Assembly (NCBI RefSeq): GCF_024584785.1
Contig: NZ_CP074112.1
Coordinates: forward strand, 2,666,001-2,730,000
Length of the DNA stretch: 64,000 nucleotides
Source: Idiomarina loihiensis
Lineage (GTDB): Bacteria; Pseudomonadota; Gammaproteobacteria; Enterobacterales; Alteromonadaceae
Reading direction: 5' to 3'
A model generated the notes under the pieces. It was not told the origin of the DNA and searched no databases. It saw only the letters and a list, made by a program, of their open reading frames with translations. A program made the translations under genes and the position numbers. Positions 1 through 8,007 of this stretch are shown piece after piece. Position 1 is the stretch's first letter; each line of letters begins with the position of its first letter.

Positions 1-11
1 AGGATCCAAAT

Positions 12-1481
12 GTGGAAAAGGAACAGTTGATCCAATATGGTGGTAGCAAGCGCAAGGTCATTCCTGGCCACCTGAAGTACGATGATAACCCTTACTCGCA
101 GATGCATGCGGCAATAAAAAACCAAGGCATCAGACTGCATTTCTTTGCAGCAATTTATAAAAAAATTAATGTGACTGAATTTACTGCGTTTATTTTAGAT
201 AAACCGACAAGTCAATATAACCGAGTGCTCTGGTTTCTTTACGAATGGCTAACTGGGCAAAAGCTTGATATCCCGGACTTAAAGTCGTCGAATTATATAA
301 AGTTATTTGAGGACGAGTTCTACTACACCCTGAGAAATGGGCAGAAAGATAAAAGAACACGGGTTATTAATAACGCGCTAGGTACACCTGACTTTTGTCC
401 GACGATCCGAAAAACAACTGAGATAAGTCAGCTTGGTGAGGCTGACGTTTATAAAACTGCATTTGCGAGAATGCAGCGCATCGGAGAGCAGCTATCAGTT
501 GACGTGATTGGGCGATCAGTGAATTACCTTTATACAAAAGAAACAAAATCATCGACGGAGATAGAAAGAGAAAAGCCAAATCGACAGCGCATGCAAAGAT
601 TCCTGAATGCGATAAAAAATGTTGGCTTGTATGAGTTGAACAAGCATTCGCTCATCAAGGTTCAGAACCAAATTGTGGATGAGAAATTTAAAGCGGTCGA
701 TTACCGTGAATCGGAAATTTATGTCGGTACAACGATTCAAAGATTTGGGAATCGAGATGAAGATGTTCATTACGTTGGTGCTAAACAAGAGCACGTAGCA
801 AGTATGATGAATGGTCTAATCAAGCTACATGAAAACTTGATGATCGATGGCTCAGTTCCCCCATTATTCCACGCAACGTTGATCTCATTCGGTGAAGTTT
901 ATATTCACCCATTTGACGATGGAAATGGTCGCATTCATCGCTATCTGATTCATGACGTCATGAAGCATCGAGAACCAGAGCATAAGTTTATTATTCCGAT
1001 ATCTGCTGCGATCTTAAAAAACCAACAAAAATACGATCAGGTTCTTGAAACCATTTCGGTACCAATAATGGCGATGTTGGATTACGAATTCGACAATTCC
1101 AATAGAATCGTAATCAATAATGATATTGATTACATGTATCGCTTTCCGGACTACACCGAGCATGTAAAGTTTGTATATGAGATGATGGATACAGCCATCT
1201 CCGATGATCTACTAAAAGAAGTATGCTTACTTACCGTGTTCGACTGTTTGAAAAAATTTATCAACGAAAATGCGGACTTGCCGAACAATAAAATCGATAT
1301 GGTTTTGTCGATTATTATTCAAAACGGTGGTGAAGTTTCGAAGCGCAAACGTGAGCAATTAGAAGCTCTATTAGAAGGCCAGATTCTCAATGAACTAGAG
1401 GGGCTGGCGACCCGCCTAATCGAAGAAATTAAGGATAAATTTGAAATTGATGTTGTTGCGGTGATGAACGAAGAGATTTAA
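12..1481 (+). CDS. Fic family protein (putative AMP transferase)
   Basis: Fic-domain protein of 489 residues as read from a GTG at 12. The frame is open to the window edge, so the true start may lie upstream. The Fic core HPFDDGNGRIHR, the active-site loop of Fic enzymes that usually move AMP from ATP onto Ser/Thr/Tyr of a target, sits near residue 300. The N-terminal block RVLWFLYEWLTGQ and the C-terminal winged-helix-like block are typical of the long (about 500 aa) class with a built-in inhibitory helix. That helix is recognisable at about 188-196 as SSTEIEREKP, where the usual motif is [S/T]xxxE[G/N]; an Arg replaces the Gly/Asn. No antitoxin gene accompanies it. It runs convergent to the hipB remnant locus. 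Confidence 0.88.
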   Translation: MEKEQLIQYGGSKRKVIPGHLKYDDNPYSQMHAAIKNQGIRLHFFAAIYKKINVTEFTAFILDKPTSQYNRVLWFLYEWLTGQKLDIPDLKSSNYIKLFEDEFYYTLRNGQKDKRTRVINNALGTPDFCPTIRKTTEISQLGEADVYKTAFARMQRIGEQLSVDVIGRSVNYLYTKETKSSTEIEREKPNRQRMQRFLNAIKNVGLYELNKHSLIKVQNQIVDEKFKAVDYRESEIYVGTTIQRFGNRDEDVHYVGAKQEHVASMMNGLIKLHENLMIDGSVPPLFHATLISFGEVYIHPFDDGNGRIHRYLIHDVMKHREPEHKFIIPISAAILKNQQKYDQVLETISVPIMAMLDYEFDNSNRIVINNDIDYMYRFPDYTEHVKFVYEMMDTAISDDLLKEVCLLTVFDCLKKFINENADLPNNKIDMVLSIIIQNGGEVSKRKREQLEALLEGQILNELEGLATRLIEEIKDKFEIDVVAVMNEEI

Positions 1482-1541
1482 GTGCAAATAAACAGCACAG
1501 CAAGTCTTTGAACCGCCTCAATGAATTATACGCGTCGGTTC

Positions 1542-1670
1542 TCATGTTAGCGTAGCGGTTTGCTTGGCAGTATCTAACACCAATTTTTCTGGCAGCATGG
1601 CTTTAGCCGCTAAGTGTGACAGCTCATCGAGCGTAAAATCACTGAATTTCTTGCTACGACTCACCTTCAT
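1542..1670 (-). pseudogene. hipA C-terminal remnant
   Basis: About 42 codons, starting with an internal ATG (MKVSRSKKF) that overlaps the 3' end of the upstream antitoxin gene. The segment FTLDELSHLAAKAMLPEKLV followed by LDTAKQT resembles the extreme C-terminal helices of HipA-family kinases. The N-terminal domain, the kinase core and the catalytic loop are all missing. It lies directly downstream of a HipB-like gene, where a hipA would be expected, so an internal deletion that removed most of hipA is the simplest explanation. The match is by eye and short. Confidence 0.55.
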
Positions 1671-1926
1671 CGCTGATCCCTTGGCTGCTTCGAATGATTG
1701 ACTTGATGGCAGGAATGGACTTTTTAGGCGCAACCAGTAGCTCTAGGTCGAGAACACGGGCAAGTGCAATCAAACTGGACATTCTTAAATCAACGCCGCC
1801 AGACTCGATTTTCGAAATATGACTTTGCGGCACCCCCGAACGCGCGCTTAACTCTCTTTGGCTAAACCCCTTGCGTACCCGAGCTTCTCGAAGACTTTCT
1901 AGTATCTGCTCTGTTACATAGCTCAT
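1654..1926 (-). CDS. XRE-family antitoxin (HipB-like), toxin gene largely deleted
   Basis: A 90-residue helix-turn-helix protein. The XRE fold spans about residues 10-65, with the recognition region FSQRELSARSGVPQSHISKI and the following SGGVDLRMSSLIALARVLDL. The tail is short and charged (GISDEGES). HipB proteins of this kind bind operators in their own promoter and neutralise the HipA kinase. Here the partner kinase is reduced to a remnant that overlaps the gene end. The gene may survive as an orphan regulator or as an anti-addiction function against the four related HipA proteins in this window; that role is inference. Confidence 0.8.
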   Translation of the reverse strand: MSYVTEQILESLREARVRKGFSQRELSARSGVPQSHISKIESGGVDLRMSSLIALARVLDLELLVAPKKSIPAIKSIIRSSQGISDEGES

Positions 1927-2127
1927 TTCGATATGCCTTAATGCATCAATTAGGAATAATTATATACAAAAACACATCACCGTAATCCCACAAACACAAG
2001 ATTGAATAGCTCGCTTACAAAATACCACACCCAGCTTTAAGCTAAATCAACCTATTTACTGTTTGGCTTCTCGATTGAAATCCAACGCTGGTAGGCCTTG
2101 CCATCGCTTGAAAAGCTTGTTTTACTT

Positions 2128-3477
2128 TCATTGAAAAAGCGCTGCATTTTCCTGTTTGCGCTGATCCAATGTCTTAGCAATCGCAGACATTGTTGTTTTA
2201 CTGATCCCTTGCTGCTGTGCCAGATACGTAAATTGGCTGATGGCTTCTGCGACTTCTTCAATGACTTGCCTTGCATCATTCCAATTCGCAAAGCCAGCAC
2301 TGGTAGCAAGTTTTTGCATCACCTTAAGCGGTGGCGCTTTGCCATAACCTCCGAACGCAGTGGCGTGTTCGTTGAATGGATGTGGGCTGTAGGTAACATC
2401 GTAAAAAGGTGCAGGATTCCATTGACCGTCATCCGCTTGCAAAAACGCCCAGTTTTTACTGTGGTCGTCTTGGTTAGACGACAGCAGGTTAAAAACGGCA
2501 CGGCGAAATTGCAGTTGTCCAGCAGCGGGGGATTTACACAACTGACGGCTGGCTTTGATCAAGTCAATATAATCTAAACTTGGTGTTCGAAAGTCTGCAT
2601 CCAGCAGCCCGCAAGCGCTGTGCATATGTAGGCGACCTGAACTGCGATTACCGCTTAAACTGGCCTGTTCAGTGACATAATCAAAACGCTTAAGCGCCAA
2701 CCAAGCAGACGCACCGCTTGTAGGTGGTGCTTCAATGAGTTGCCATTGCGGCGGTTGACACTTAGCAACTTCTGCCATTTGTAAATAAACCGCCTCACAC
2801 AAACCTTCTTCATGGCCAAGTGCGAGATTTTTAGAGGTAAACTTAATCAGCCAAGCCTCATCTCCAGGCTGAGCGAAGGTTCGACAATGCTGAGTTTCCC
2901 CAGCAGGCATATAAATTTGTGCCTTAGGTCTTGCCCCACCCGAACTACCTCCGGCGACTAATGCGGCCAATACCTGTTGCGTATGCCCATCTAACTCATC
3001 GTGATTGTCGTCTATATAATCTGACATTGAAGCATCGAACAGCGTTTGCGCTGCTAAGCCTAACGTCGCTAAATCAATATCCGCGTGCGTGGTGGCCGAA
3101 AACTCAGACACCGGAGAAAAAGACAATGCTCCCATGCCTTTATCACCGGCAAAGGCTAACCTATCCATCGCCGTTAATTGATTAGGCAGGATGCCCTTTT
3201 GCCGGAAAATACGATCTTGTAACAGCATGCCCCAGCCATCGGGTAAACAATCTCCAAATACGCCATGTACACCTTGGTGCGGCGCTTTAGGAGCGACTTG
3301 AACTTGCGCGTTCGCATGCAAGGTAAAAGGTGATAAGTTGCCAAACTGCTGCAAATAGCTGTCTGCATACTGGAAAAAAACGCCTTGCCGATTCTGCGCC
3401 AAGACCCCTACTGCAACCTGCTCACCTGAACTTAAGGTGCGAGTCACGGCGAGTTTTTGAATGGGTTTAAAACTCAT
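2128..3477 (-). CDS. HipA family serine/threonine-kinase toxin (module 1)
   Basis: Full-length HipA-type protein of 449 residues. The N-terminal subdomain includes GVHGVFGDCLPDGWGMLLQD. The glycine-rich P-loop-like segment GGSSGGARPKA is near residue 176, the catalytic loop SSNQDDHSKNW near 335 and the metal-binding DVTYSP near 364. In this family the kinase phosphorylates a translation factor such as glutamyl-tRNA synthetase and causes growth arrest. The start codon overlaps the end of the upstream XRE gene by 11 bases, indicating translational coupling. All key residues of the kinase loop are visible, so the toxin looks intact. Confidence 0.93.
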   Translation of the reverse strand: MSFKPIQKLAVTRTLSSGEQVAVGVLAQNRQGVFFQYADSYLQQFGNLSPFTLHANAQVQVAPKAPHQGVHGVFGDCLPDGWGMLLQDRIFRQKGILPNQLTAMDRLAFAGDKGMGALSFSPVSEFSATTHADIDLATLGLAAQTLFDASMSDYIDDNHDELDGHTQQVLAALVAGGSSGGARPKAQIYMPAGETQHCRTFAQPGDEAWLIKFTSKNLALGHEEGLCEAVYLQMAEVAKCQPPQWQLIEAPPTSGASAWLALKRFDYVTEQASLSGNRSSGRLHMHSACGLLDADFRTPSLDYIDLIKASRQLCKSPAAGQLQFRRAVFNLLSSNQDDHSKNWAFLQADDGQWNPAPFYDVTYSPHPFNEHATAFGGYGKAPPLKVMQKLATSAGFANWNDARQVIEEVAEAISQFTYLAQQQGISKTTMSAIAKTLDQRKQENAALFQ

Positions 3478-3757
3478 CTTTTAGCACCTCATCAATACTA
3501 GAGGGCATAGTGACCCGTTCTTTGCTAGGTTGTGTGAGTTGATAGAGCCTCTCTAGCGAGTCGAGGGTCTGCCATAGCAACAGCAATTGGCGAAATGAAA
3601 TTTGCCCGGTCAGCTCAAATTTCTTAATGGTGGCCGCAGGTACACAGCTTCGCTCAGCAAGCGCCGCTCGTGACAGCTTTGCCTGCTTTCGTAACTCACG
3701 TAAATAAGCCGCATAGGCTTGGCTTACATCGGTATCATCAAGTAAGGTAAATTTCAT
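3467..3757 (-). CDS. XRE-family antitoxin (HipB-like, module 1)
   Basis: Small DNA-binding antitoxin of about 96 residues; the ATG at 3757 is preferred over an in-frame TTG two codons upstream. The HTH lies at about residues 24-65 (LRKQAKLSRAALAERSCVPA, then ATIKKFELTGQISFRQLLLL). The C-terminal tail ends in SSIDEVLKDEF, a short acidic tail as expected for partner binding. It is the first gene of a two-gene operon, overlapping hipA by 11 bases. Two palindromic sites just upstream are likely its own operators. Confidence 0.86.
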   Translation of the reverse strand: MKFTLLDDTDVSQAYAAYLRELRKQAKLSRAALAERSCVPAATIKKFELTGQISFRQLLLLWQTLDSLERLYQLTQPSKERVTMPSSIDEVLKDEF

Positions 3758-3771
3758 CCGCAACGCCCATT

Positions 3772-3828
3772 GGATACAGTCACATCCATTATAGCTTAAT
3801 AAAACCGGAAGTGGATATTATTGTATCC
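3772..3828 (-). promoter_or_regulatory. Paired operators of hip module 1
   Basis: Two similar inverted repeats lie upstream of the antitoxin start. GGATA-N6-TATCC is perfect at 3813-3828 and GGATA-N6-CATCC is imperfect at 3772-3787, start to start 41 bp apart. The known E. coli HipB operators have the form TATCC-N8-GGATA, so the half-sites match but orientation and spacing differ. The 10-mer GGATATTATT in the distal site recurs in two other hip promoters of this window. Autoregulatory function is inferred. Confidence 0.6.
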
Positions 3829-3963
3829 ATAAAATAGGTATAACGACGCCCGAAACGACTTCAATGCACATAAGGCACACGCAAAATTTGCCGTAGTTAA
3901 CGTGGGGGGGGCGCCTCCGAGGAGTCTAAATCCATTTCAGTTAATCTTTGGCTGTTACCAACG

Positions 3964-4857
3964 CTAATCGGCTGATACAAAAGTGCGGATCCAGACATCA
4001 ACCGTCACGTTTATGTGTGCGAGCGCAGCGGCGCGGGCGCGGCCTTCGCTGCTGGCGCGATACAGATGCGGTGTCATGGTGAGCAGCTGCTGAATGTGTT
4101 CCGGCTGGGTAAGGCTAATTGTAAACGTCAGGCGCTGTTGGTCAGTCAATTGCCAGGTATCGGCAGGCACAGGCAGTTGTTCGGGTTTGCTATGTACCTG
4201 TGGATAAATGATCTGTTTGAGTTCTAGCAAATGATGATTCGCGGGGTCGACCATGATTAAGCGGCCGTTTGGTTTCAGCACTCGGCGAAACTCGTGCGCC
4301 ACCGGAAAGCCAAACACGCAGAGTAGGGTGTCGAGGCTGGCGGTTGGCAATGGAATATGATTGTTTGAAGCCACTAGCCACGTAACGCGAGGCGCTTGCT
4401 TGGCTGCTGCTTGAACCGCCCATTTGGAGATATCTAAAGCCGCGCATATGAGCTGTTGCTGGCGCTGTTCGGCTTGGGCCAACAACTCACGTAAGTAATA
4501 CCCTTCACCGCAGCCGGCATCTAGTAGCGTCTGTGGCTCACCCCCCTGATCTAGCGCCACTTCGGCGAGCTTTGCCGCCAATGGCTGATAGTAGCCAGCG
4601 CGCAGAAACTCAGCCCGAGCCTGTACCATGGCTTTGCTGTCGCCAGGGTCTTTCGAGCGCTTATTCTGCACCGGCAACAAATTCACATAGCCCTGCTTAG
4701 CCACATCAAAAGTATGACCGCGGGCGCATCGCCAAGAAGGACTTGCGGACCCAGCTCCGGAGCTGGGTCCGCAAGTTCCTCCAAGCAGCAGTGGCTGCTG
4801 GCACAGGGGGCAGCTTAGGGTTTGCAATGGGCTACATGAATGTGAGGTTGAGGACAT
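3964..4857 (-). CDS. rlmA: 23S rRNA (guanine-N1)-methyltransferase RlmA
   Basis: Methylates a guanine in 23S rRNA (G745 in E. coli) with S-adenosylmethionine. The start at 4857 is chosen because the family begins just before the zinc ribbon. Zinc ligands are visible as C16, C19, C44 and H48 (SCPLC ... RCARGH), followed by the hallmark GYVNLLPVQNKRSKDPGDS and the SAM-binding LLDAGCGEGYYL. Between C19 and C44 lies an insertion of 12 residues, T28-S39, that is absent from the E. coli protein as I recall it and is encoded exactly by a 36-bp perfect DNA palindrome. No strong Shine-Dalgarno sequence is seen. The gene is monocistronic and divergent from the GPP34 gene. Confidence 0.92.
   Translation of the reverse strand: MSSTSHSCSPLQTLSCPLCQQPLLLGGTCGPSSGAGSASPSWRCARGHTFDVAKQGYVNLLPVQNKRSKDPGDSKAMVQARAEFLRAGYYQPLAAKLAEVALDQGGEPQTLLDAGCGEGYYLRELLAQAEQRQQQLICAALDISKWAVQAAAKQAPRVTWLVASNNHIPLPTASLDTLLCVFGFPVAHEFRRVLKPNGRLIMVDPANHHLLELKQIIYPQVHSKPEQLPVPADTWQLTDQQRLTFTISLTQPEHIQQLLTMTPHLYRASSEGRARAAALAHINVTVDVWIRTFVSAD
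4741..4776. repeat. 36-bp perfect palindrome inside rlmA
   Basis: The half-site ACTTGCGGACCCAGCTCC is followed immediately by its exact reverse complement with no loop. It is codon-aligned in rlmA, 12 codons for a Gly/Ser/Ala-rich linker, in the loop between the two zinc-ligand pairs. I saw no second copy in this window. Confidence 0.93.
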
Positions 4858-5008
4858 AAGACGGTCGGGGCTCGTTAGCGGTAACTCAATAAGGGCTATT
4901 AGAACCAATCCGGCTTGCAGAAACAAGTCGATACACTCTTATCCTACGGCTAAGTTGAGCAATCTGCCGTTAACCACTATGCTGAATTCACAAAACAATA
5001 AAAACGAG

Positions 5009-5755
5009 ATGACCATGCAGACTCACAATCAAACTCATAATTCTAATCAGTTACAAGTCAAACTCTATGAAGCATTAGTGCTGTTAGCACTTCACGATGA
5101 GAAGGGCACTACCGAGGGCTGGTACATTGAGTACACCGTTGCTGCGGCAGTATTGGCTGAGCTGTTAATGATGAATCGCGTGAAAGTAAATGCTGATAAC
5201 AAGAATAAGCTTGAGGTGATTGATGCCGCTCCCACGGGTGATTTAGTGATGGATGAAGTGCTGCATAAAATCGCTACCAAGAAACGTCCTGATACCATGC
5301 AGAACTGGGTGATGGCCATTGGCCATATTCCCAAATTGAAGCATAAAGTAGCCGAGCAATTGGTGGTTGATGGCATCATCAAAAGCGAAGAAAAGAAGGT
5401 ATTGTGGGTGTTTACCCAGAAAGTTTACCCAGAAGTGAACCCCGAGCCAGAACGTCATTTACGCCATGAGATGCGCCGTTTGATTCTCGATAAACCACTA
5501 GAAATTGATGCGAAAGTAGCGATTTTAGTGGCTCTTGCTAAAAGTGCGTACTTACTTAAAGAAGTCTTCAGTAAGGATGAACTCAAAACCCATAAAGAGC
5601 GCATCGATAAAATTGCAAAGGGCGAAGAGCTAGGTCAGATCACCAGCGAGGTGGTGGATGCAGTGCAAGCAGCCGTGATGGTGGCGGTGATGTTGCCAGC
5701 CATGATGGCCGCAACAACCGCGGCCACAAGTTCATCCAGTTCCAGCGGGTGTTAA
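5009..5755 (+). CDS. GPP34 (GOLPH3/VPS74-like) family phosphoprotein
   Basis: About 249 residues with the GPP34 fold known from Golgi phosphoprotein 3 and from bacterial proteins of unknown role. Typical elements are LYEALVLLALHDEKG near the start, AVLAELLMMNRVKV, GDLVMDEVL and the conserved RHEMRRLILD in the C-terminal half. In eukaryotes the fold binds PI4P and glycosyltransferase tails; the bacterial function is not established. The C-terminus is hydrophobic and Ala/Met-rich, then ends in a Ser run and Cys, which could touch the membrane. Two candidate ATGs (5009 and 5015) lie behind weak ribosome-binding sequence; an upstream in-frame start at 4955 is less likely. Confidence 0.82.
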   Translation: MTMQTHNQTHNSNQLQVKLYEALVLLALHDEKGTTEGWYIEYTVAAAVLAELLMMNRVKVNADNKNKLEVIDAAPTGDLVMDEVLHKIATKKRPDTMQNWVMAIGHIPKLKHKVAEQLVVDGIIKSEEKKVLWVFTQKVYPEVNPEPERHLRHEMRRLILDKPLEIDAKVAILVALAKSAYLLKEVFSKDELKTHKERIDKIAKGEELGQITSEVVDAVQAAVMVAVMLPAMMAATTAATSSSSSSGC

Positions 5756-6310
5756 CCCGTCGGGGCGGAGCATGGTAGTTTAGATAAGAACCGATATAAA
5801 AGTGCTGACCGTTATTGGGCGGTCATAATGCCGGTGTTCGCCGCGGATGGTTCAGTAAAATACATCATGAATCAACCGTCGGATATTACGCAGTTGGTGC
5901 AGCTTCGAGATAGAAACTTTTCCTCGTTACTAGGTGTAGATGTGATCGGTAAACCCCTTATCGATGCCATTCCGAAAGTAGAAGAGCAGGGAATCGTGGC
6001 ACTGCTTGACGGAGATGAGTTTTTACTGATTCTTGAGAATGCCGACCGTGAGCAGGCCCAAGTGATAGCTCAGCGCGTCAGCCACGCTATTGCTGATATT
6101 GCGTTTTATTGGGATGGTAACCGTTACAGCATTACCGCAAGTATCGGTATTTCTCGCTTTGGTACCAGTGTAGGTAAACGCTTTAACGATGGCCTTAGCC
6201 GCTTAGTAGATACCGATGGCACGGTCGTTCCGCCGGGTGCATTCATTATGGGCAGGGCTATGGCATTCATCGGCCCGCGCCGCTTTAAACCTAACATTAA
6301 CCAACATTGA
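5756..6310 (+). pseudogene. Mosaic remnant of PAS and GGDEF sensor genes
   Basis: Reading in the same frame as the GPP34 gene, straight after its stop codon, there are pieces of at least two sensor domains. First is a PAS end (DRYWAVIMPVF ... NQPSDITQLVQLRD). Then comes a PAS start (LLGVDVIGKPLIDAIPKVEE). Then, without the first half of the cyclase domain, comes a GGDEF C-terminal half (LLDGDEFLLILENADREQA ... ITASIGISRF). The signature reads DGDEF. The order and missing parts exclude a working diguanylate cyclase. Its last bases overlap the 3' end of the convergent hipA. From the ATG at 5828 a 160-residue product could be made, but no ribosome-binding site stands out. Confidence 0.65.
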
Positions 6311-7550
6311 ACGCCGGTTGTTTCAACAGCTGTTCTGCACGGCTAATACCTAAGCGCTTGGCCACCTGTTGCCACGCGCCAACAGCGGTTAGAACGTCAT
6401 CGTAAATGGCTTGAGCTTGGGTACGCTCAAGTCGGAAAAAATCAATCACTTCAAATGCCAAGTTGTAATCGAGTGCATTTGAGGTGTCAGTAATGTTTAA
6501 ATGTAACCCAGTTTTGCCAACTATCGGGTTCAAATCGTATGCTGGTGATAATTTCCAGCCTTTTTCGGTTAACAAAAAGCCGTGATTCCGTAAATGATCA
6601 TCGGTGTTTGAAATGGCGATATTAAATACAATTCGACGCCATAGTTGTGCAAGGTCAGCTTCAGTTTGTGAGCCGTTGTTAGTTAAGAACTCAGCTAATT
6701 CTAAATAGCTCGCCCCTTCAGATTGCTCACCATCGTAATATTGCAATTGCGTCATGGCAGACGTGAAATGAAGCCTATCTGCGCCCACGCGATCAAAGCG
6801 TTTGGTTAAAAACGTATGATGATGCGATGAGTATTTCTCAATTTTGCACGGGAACATGTCTACGCCGGCGCTCAGGGCTAACTCGTAACAAAGCAGCTCC
6901 CAGGCAGCTACATCATGGTCGTCATTTGAGTTGGGAAATTTGGCAATCCATAAATGATTATGTTCGTCACGAACACAGGCTTTAGGCCGTGCGCCGCCTA
7001 ACGATGACCCCGGGGCTATAAGCATTTTCAGCCATCGGTAATAGTCATCGCTATCAATATTTTCGTCATGCTCAAGCTGCAAAGCTGCGTATTCAAGCTC
7101 ACGCAGCGAGGTTACTGGTGGCGCAGCGAAATCTGCGTGGTCATCTAAAAATGCATCAGATTCTGATGTTTTAAATCGTAAACCACCCATACGGTATGAG
7201 TCGTGAACACCTAGTAAATAATCGATCTCAGTCATTCGGTCGGTAGCACGCAGGCCTTTTCTAAACTCAATAGCTGCGCGACGCTGCATCAAAATACGGC
7301 CCCACCTGTCGGGTGACGAGTCAAAAAACGCACGAAAATTATGGTTTGCGTCGTCATTAAAAAACTCGCCGCTATGCAAGCTCAACTGCGGATCAATTTG
7401 CAAACAGTACGGTGACGTTAGAAACGCGCGATCATAAGCAAAACTAAATATACCGCCCCGGCTGGTGTCAGAAAATCGTAGCTCGCCAACGCGAAGTGGC
7501 GATTGAATGGGTAACCACGAGGCATACACGTCCACATTGCGACGGCTCAT
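6297..7550 (-). CDS. HipA family kinase toxin (module 2)
   Basis: HipA-type kinase of 417 residues. The phosphate-binding loop GSSLGGARPKA is near residue 181, KRFDR near 262, the catalytic loop SNTDDHLRNH near 311 and the metal-binding PAYDLNP near 333. All key positions look intact. In this family the kinase blocks translation by phosphorylating a housekeeping protein. The start codon overlaps the stop of the antitoxin by four bases (ATGA), typical of coupled toxin-antitoxin pairs. It is divergent enough from module 1 by eye to be a separate lineage rather than a recent duplication. Confidence 0.92.
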   Translation of the reverse strand: MSRRNVDVYASWLPIQSPLRVGELRFSDTSRGGIFSFAYDRAFLTSPYCLQIDPQLSLHSGEFFNDDANHNFRAFFDSSPDRWGRILMQRRAAIEFRKGLRATDRMTEIDYLLGVHDSYRMGGLRFKTSESDAFLDDHADFAAPPVTSLRELEYAALQLEHDENIDSDDYYRWLKMLIAPGSSLGGARPKACVRDEHNHLWIAKFPNSNDDHDVAAWELLCYELALSAGVDMFPCKIEKYSSHHHTFLTKRFDRVGADRLHFTSAMTQLQYYDGEQSEGASYLELAEFLTNNGSQTEADLAQLWRRIVFNIAISNTDDHLRNHGFLLTEKGWKLSPAYDLNPIVGKTGLHLNITDTSNALDYNLAFEVIDFFRLERTQAQAIYDDVLTAVGAWQQVAKRLGISRAEQLLKQPAFNVG

Positions 7551-7852
7551 TGTGAACCCTCAAGTAACTTAATGTTTTGTAACTTAATGCCTACTTCATC
7601 GTGCGCGGCCAATTTGGCGAAGTTGTCTTCCATGCCAAGTACGGCCATAACTTTTAGGTATGAGCCTATAGCCACACCGGGGTCTCCGGCAAAAATTTTA
7701 TTCACAGTTTTATAATCAAACCCGGTTCTGTCGCATATAAGTTTTTTGGTAAATCCGCGGCGTTTCGTCGCCAACAATAAATCCTCGCCGAATATTGCTA
7801 ATATTCGTCGTTGTTTGGGAAATAAAACTTTGTGTAAGTCGCGCTTTGCCAT
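7547..7852 (-). CDS. HipB-like antitoxin (module 2)
   Basis: A 101-residue basic protein with a helix-turn-helix near residues 32-60 (RRGFTKKLICDRTGFDYKTV, then NKIFAGDPG). That arrangement is seen in antitoxins that pair with this HipA subgroup. It is the first gene of a two-gene operon and overlaps hipA by four bases. Upstream there are four copies of a 12-bp palindromic site that continue up to the divergent SRAP gene, suggesting strong autoregulation. Confidence 0.8.
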   Translation of the reverse strand: MAKRDLHKVLFPKQRRILAIFGEDLLLATKRRGFTKKLICDRTGFDYKTVNKIFAGDPGVAIGSYLKVMAVLGMEDNFAKLAAHDEVGIKLQNIKLLEGSQ

Positions 7853-7861
7853 AAATACCTA

Positions 7862-7988
7862 GGACTATTATCCTGTTTTCTGTGTATTAAGTGGAATATA
7901 GTCCTATAATTGTAGCTATTCAAGTCGAAATCTCGTAATTTATTTGGATATTATTCCTAATGTTAGGTTGAAAATTGGAATATAGTCC
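7862..7988. promoter_or_regulatory. Four GGA-N6-TCC operators between hipB (module 2) and the SRAP gene
   Basis: Sites of the form GGA-N6-TCC are at 7862-7873, 7893-7904, 7946-7957 and 7977-7988. The second and fourth are identical (GGAATATAGTCC). Spacings are 31, 53 and 31 bp, so the array is a site pair repeated after 84 bp. The last site ends 19 bases before the SRAP start codon, where a bound protein would cover that gene's promoter or ribosome-binding site. Confidence 0.6.
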
Positions 7989-8007
7989 TATTTTAGGTGG
8001 GTAAACC

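Noticed and set aside
1671-1733. Upstream 21 codons of the short frame at 1542-1733
   Set aside because: They are read antiphase through the antitoxin gene end; only the part from the ATG at 1670 resembles HipA.
2098-2577. 159-codon plus-strand frame in hipA module 1
   Set aside because: It is a shadow of the well-supported HipA gene on the opposite strand.
3903-3912. Run of eight or so G bases before rlmA's 3' end
   Set aside because: A simple homopolymer, possibly error-prone in sequencing; no feature attached.
5828-6310. Functional diguanylate cyclase
   Set aside because: Half of the GGDEF domain is missing, the signature is DGDEF and the domain order is scrambled.
7862-7988. Repeated palindromes as a CRISPR array
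   Set aside because: Units are 12-bp operators with unequal spacing and no cas genes nearby.
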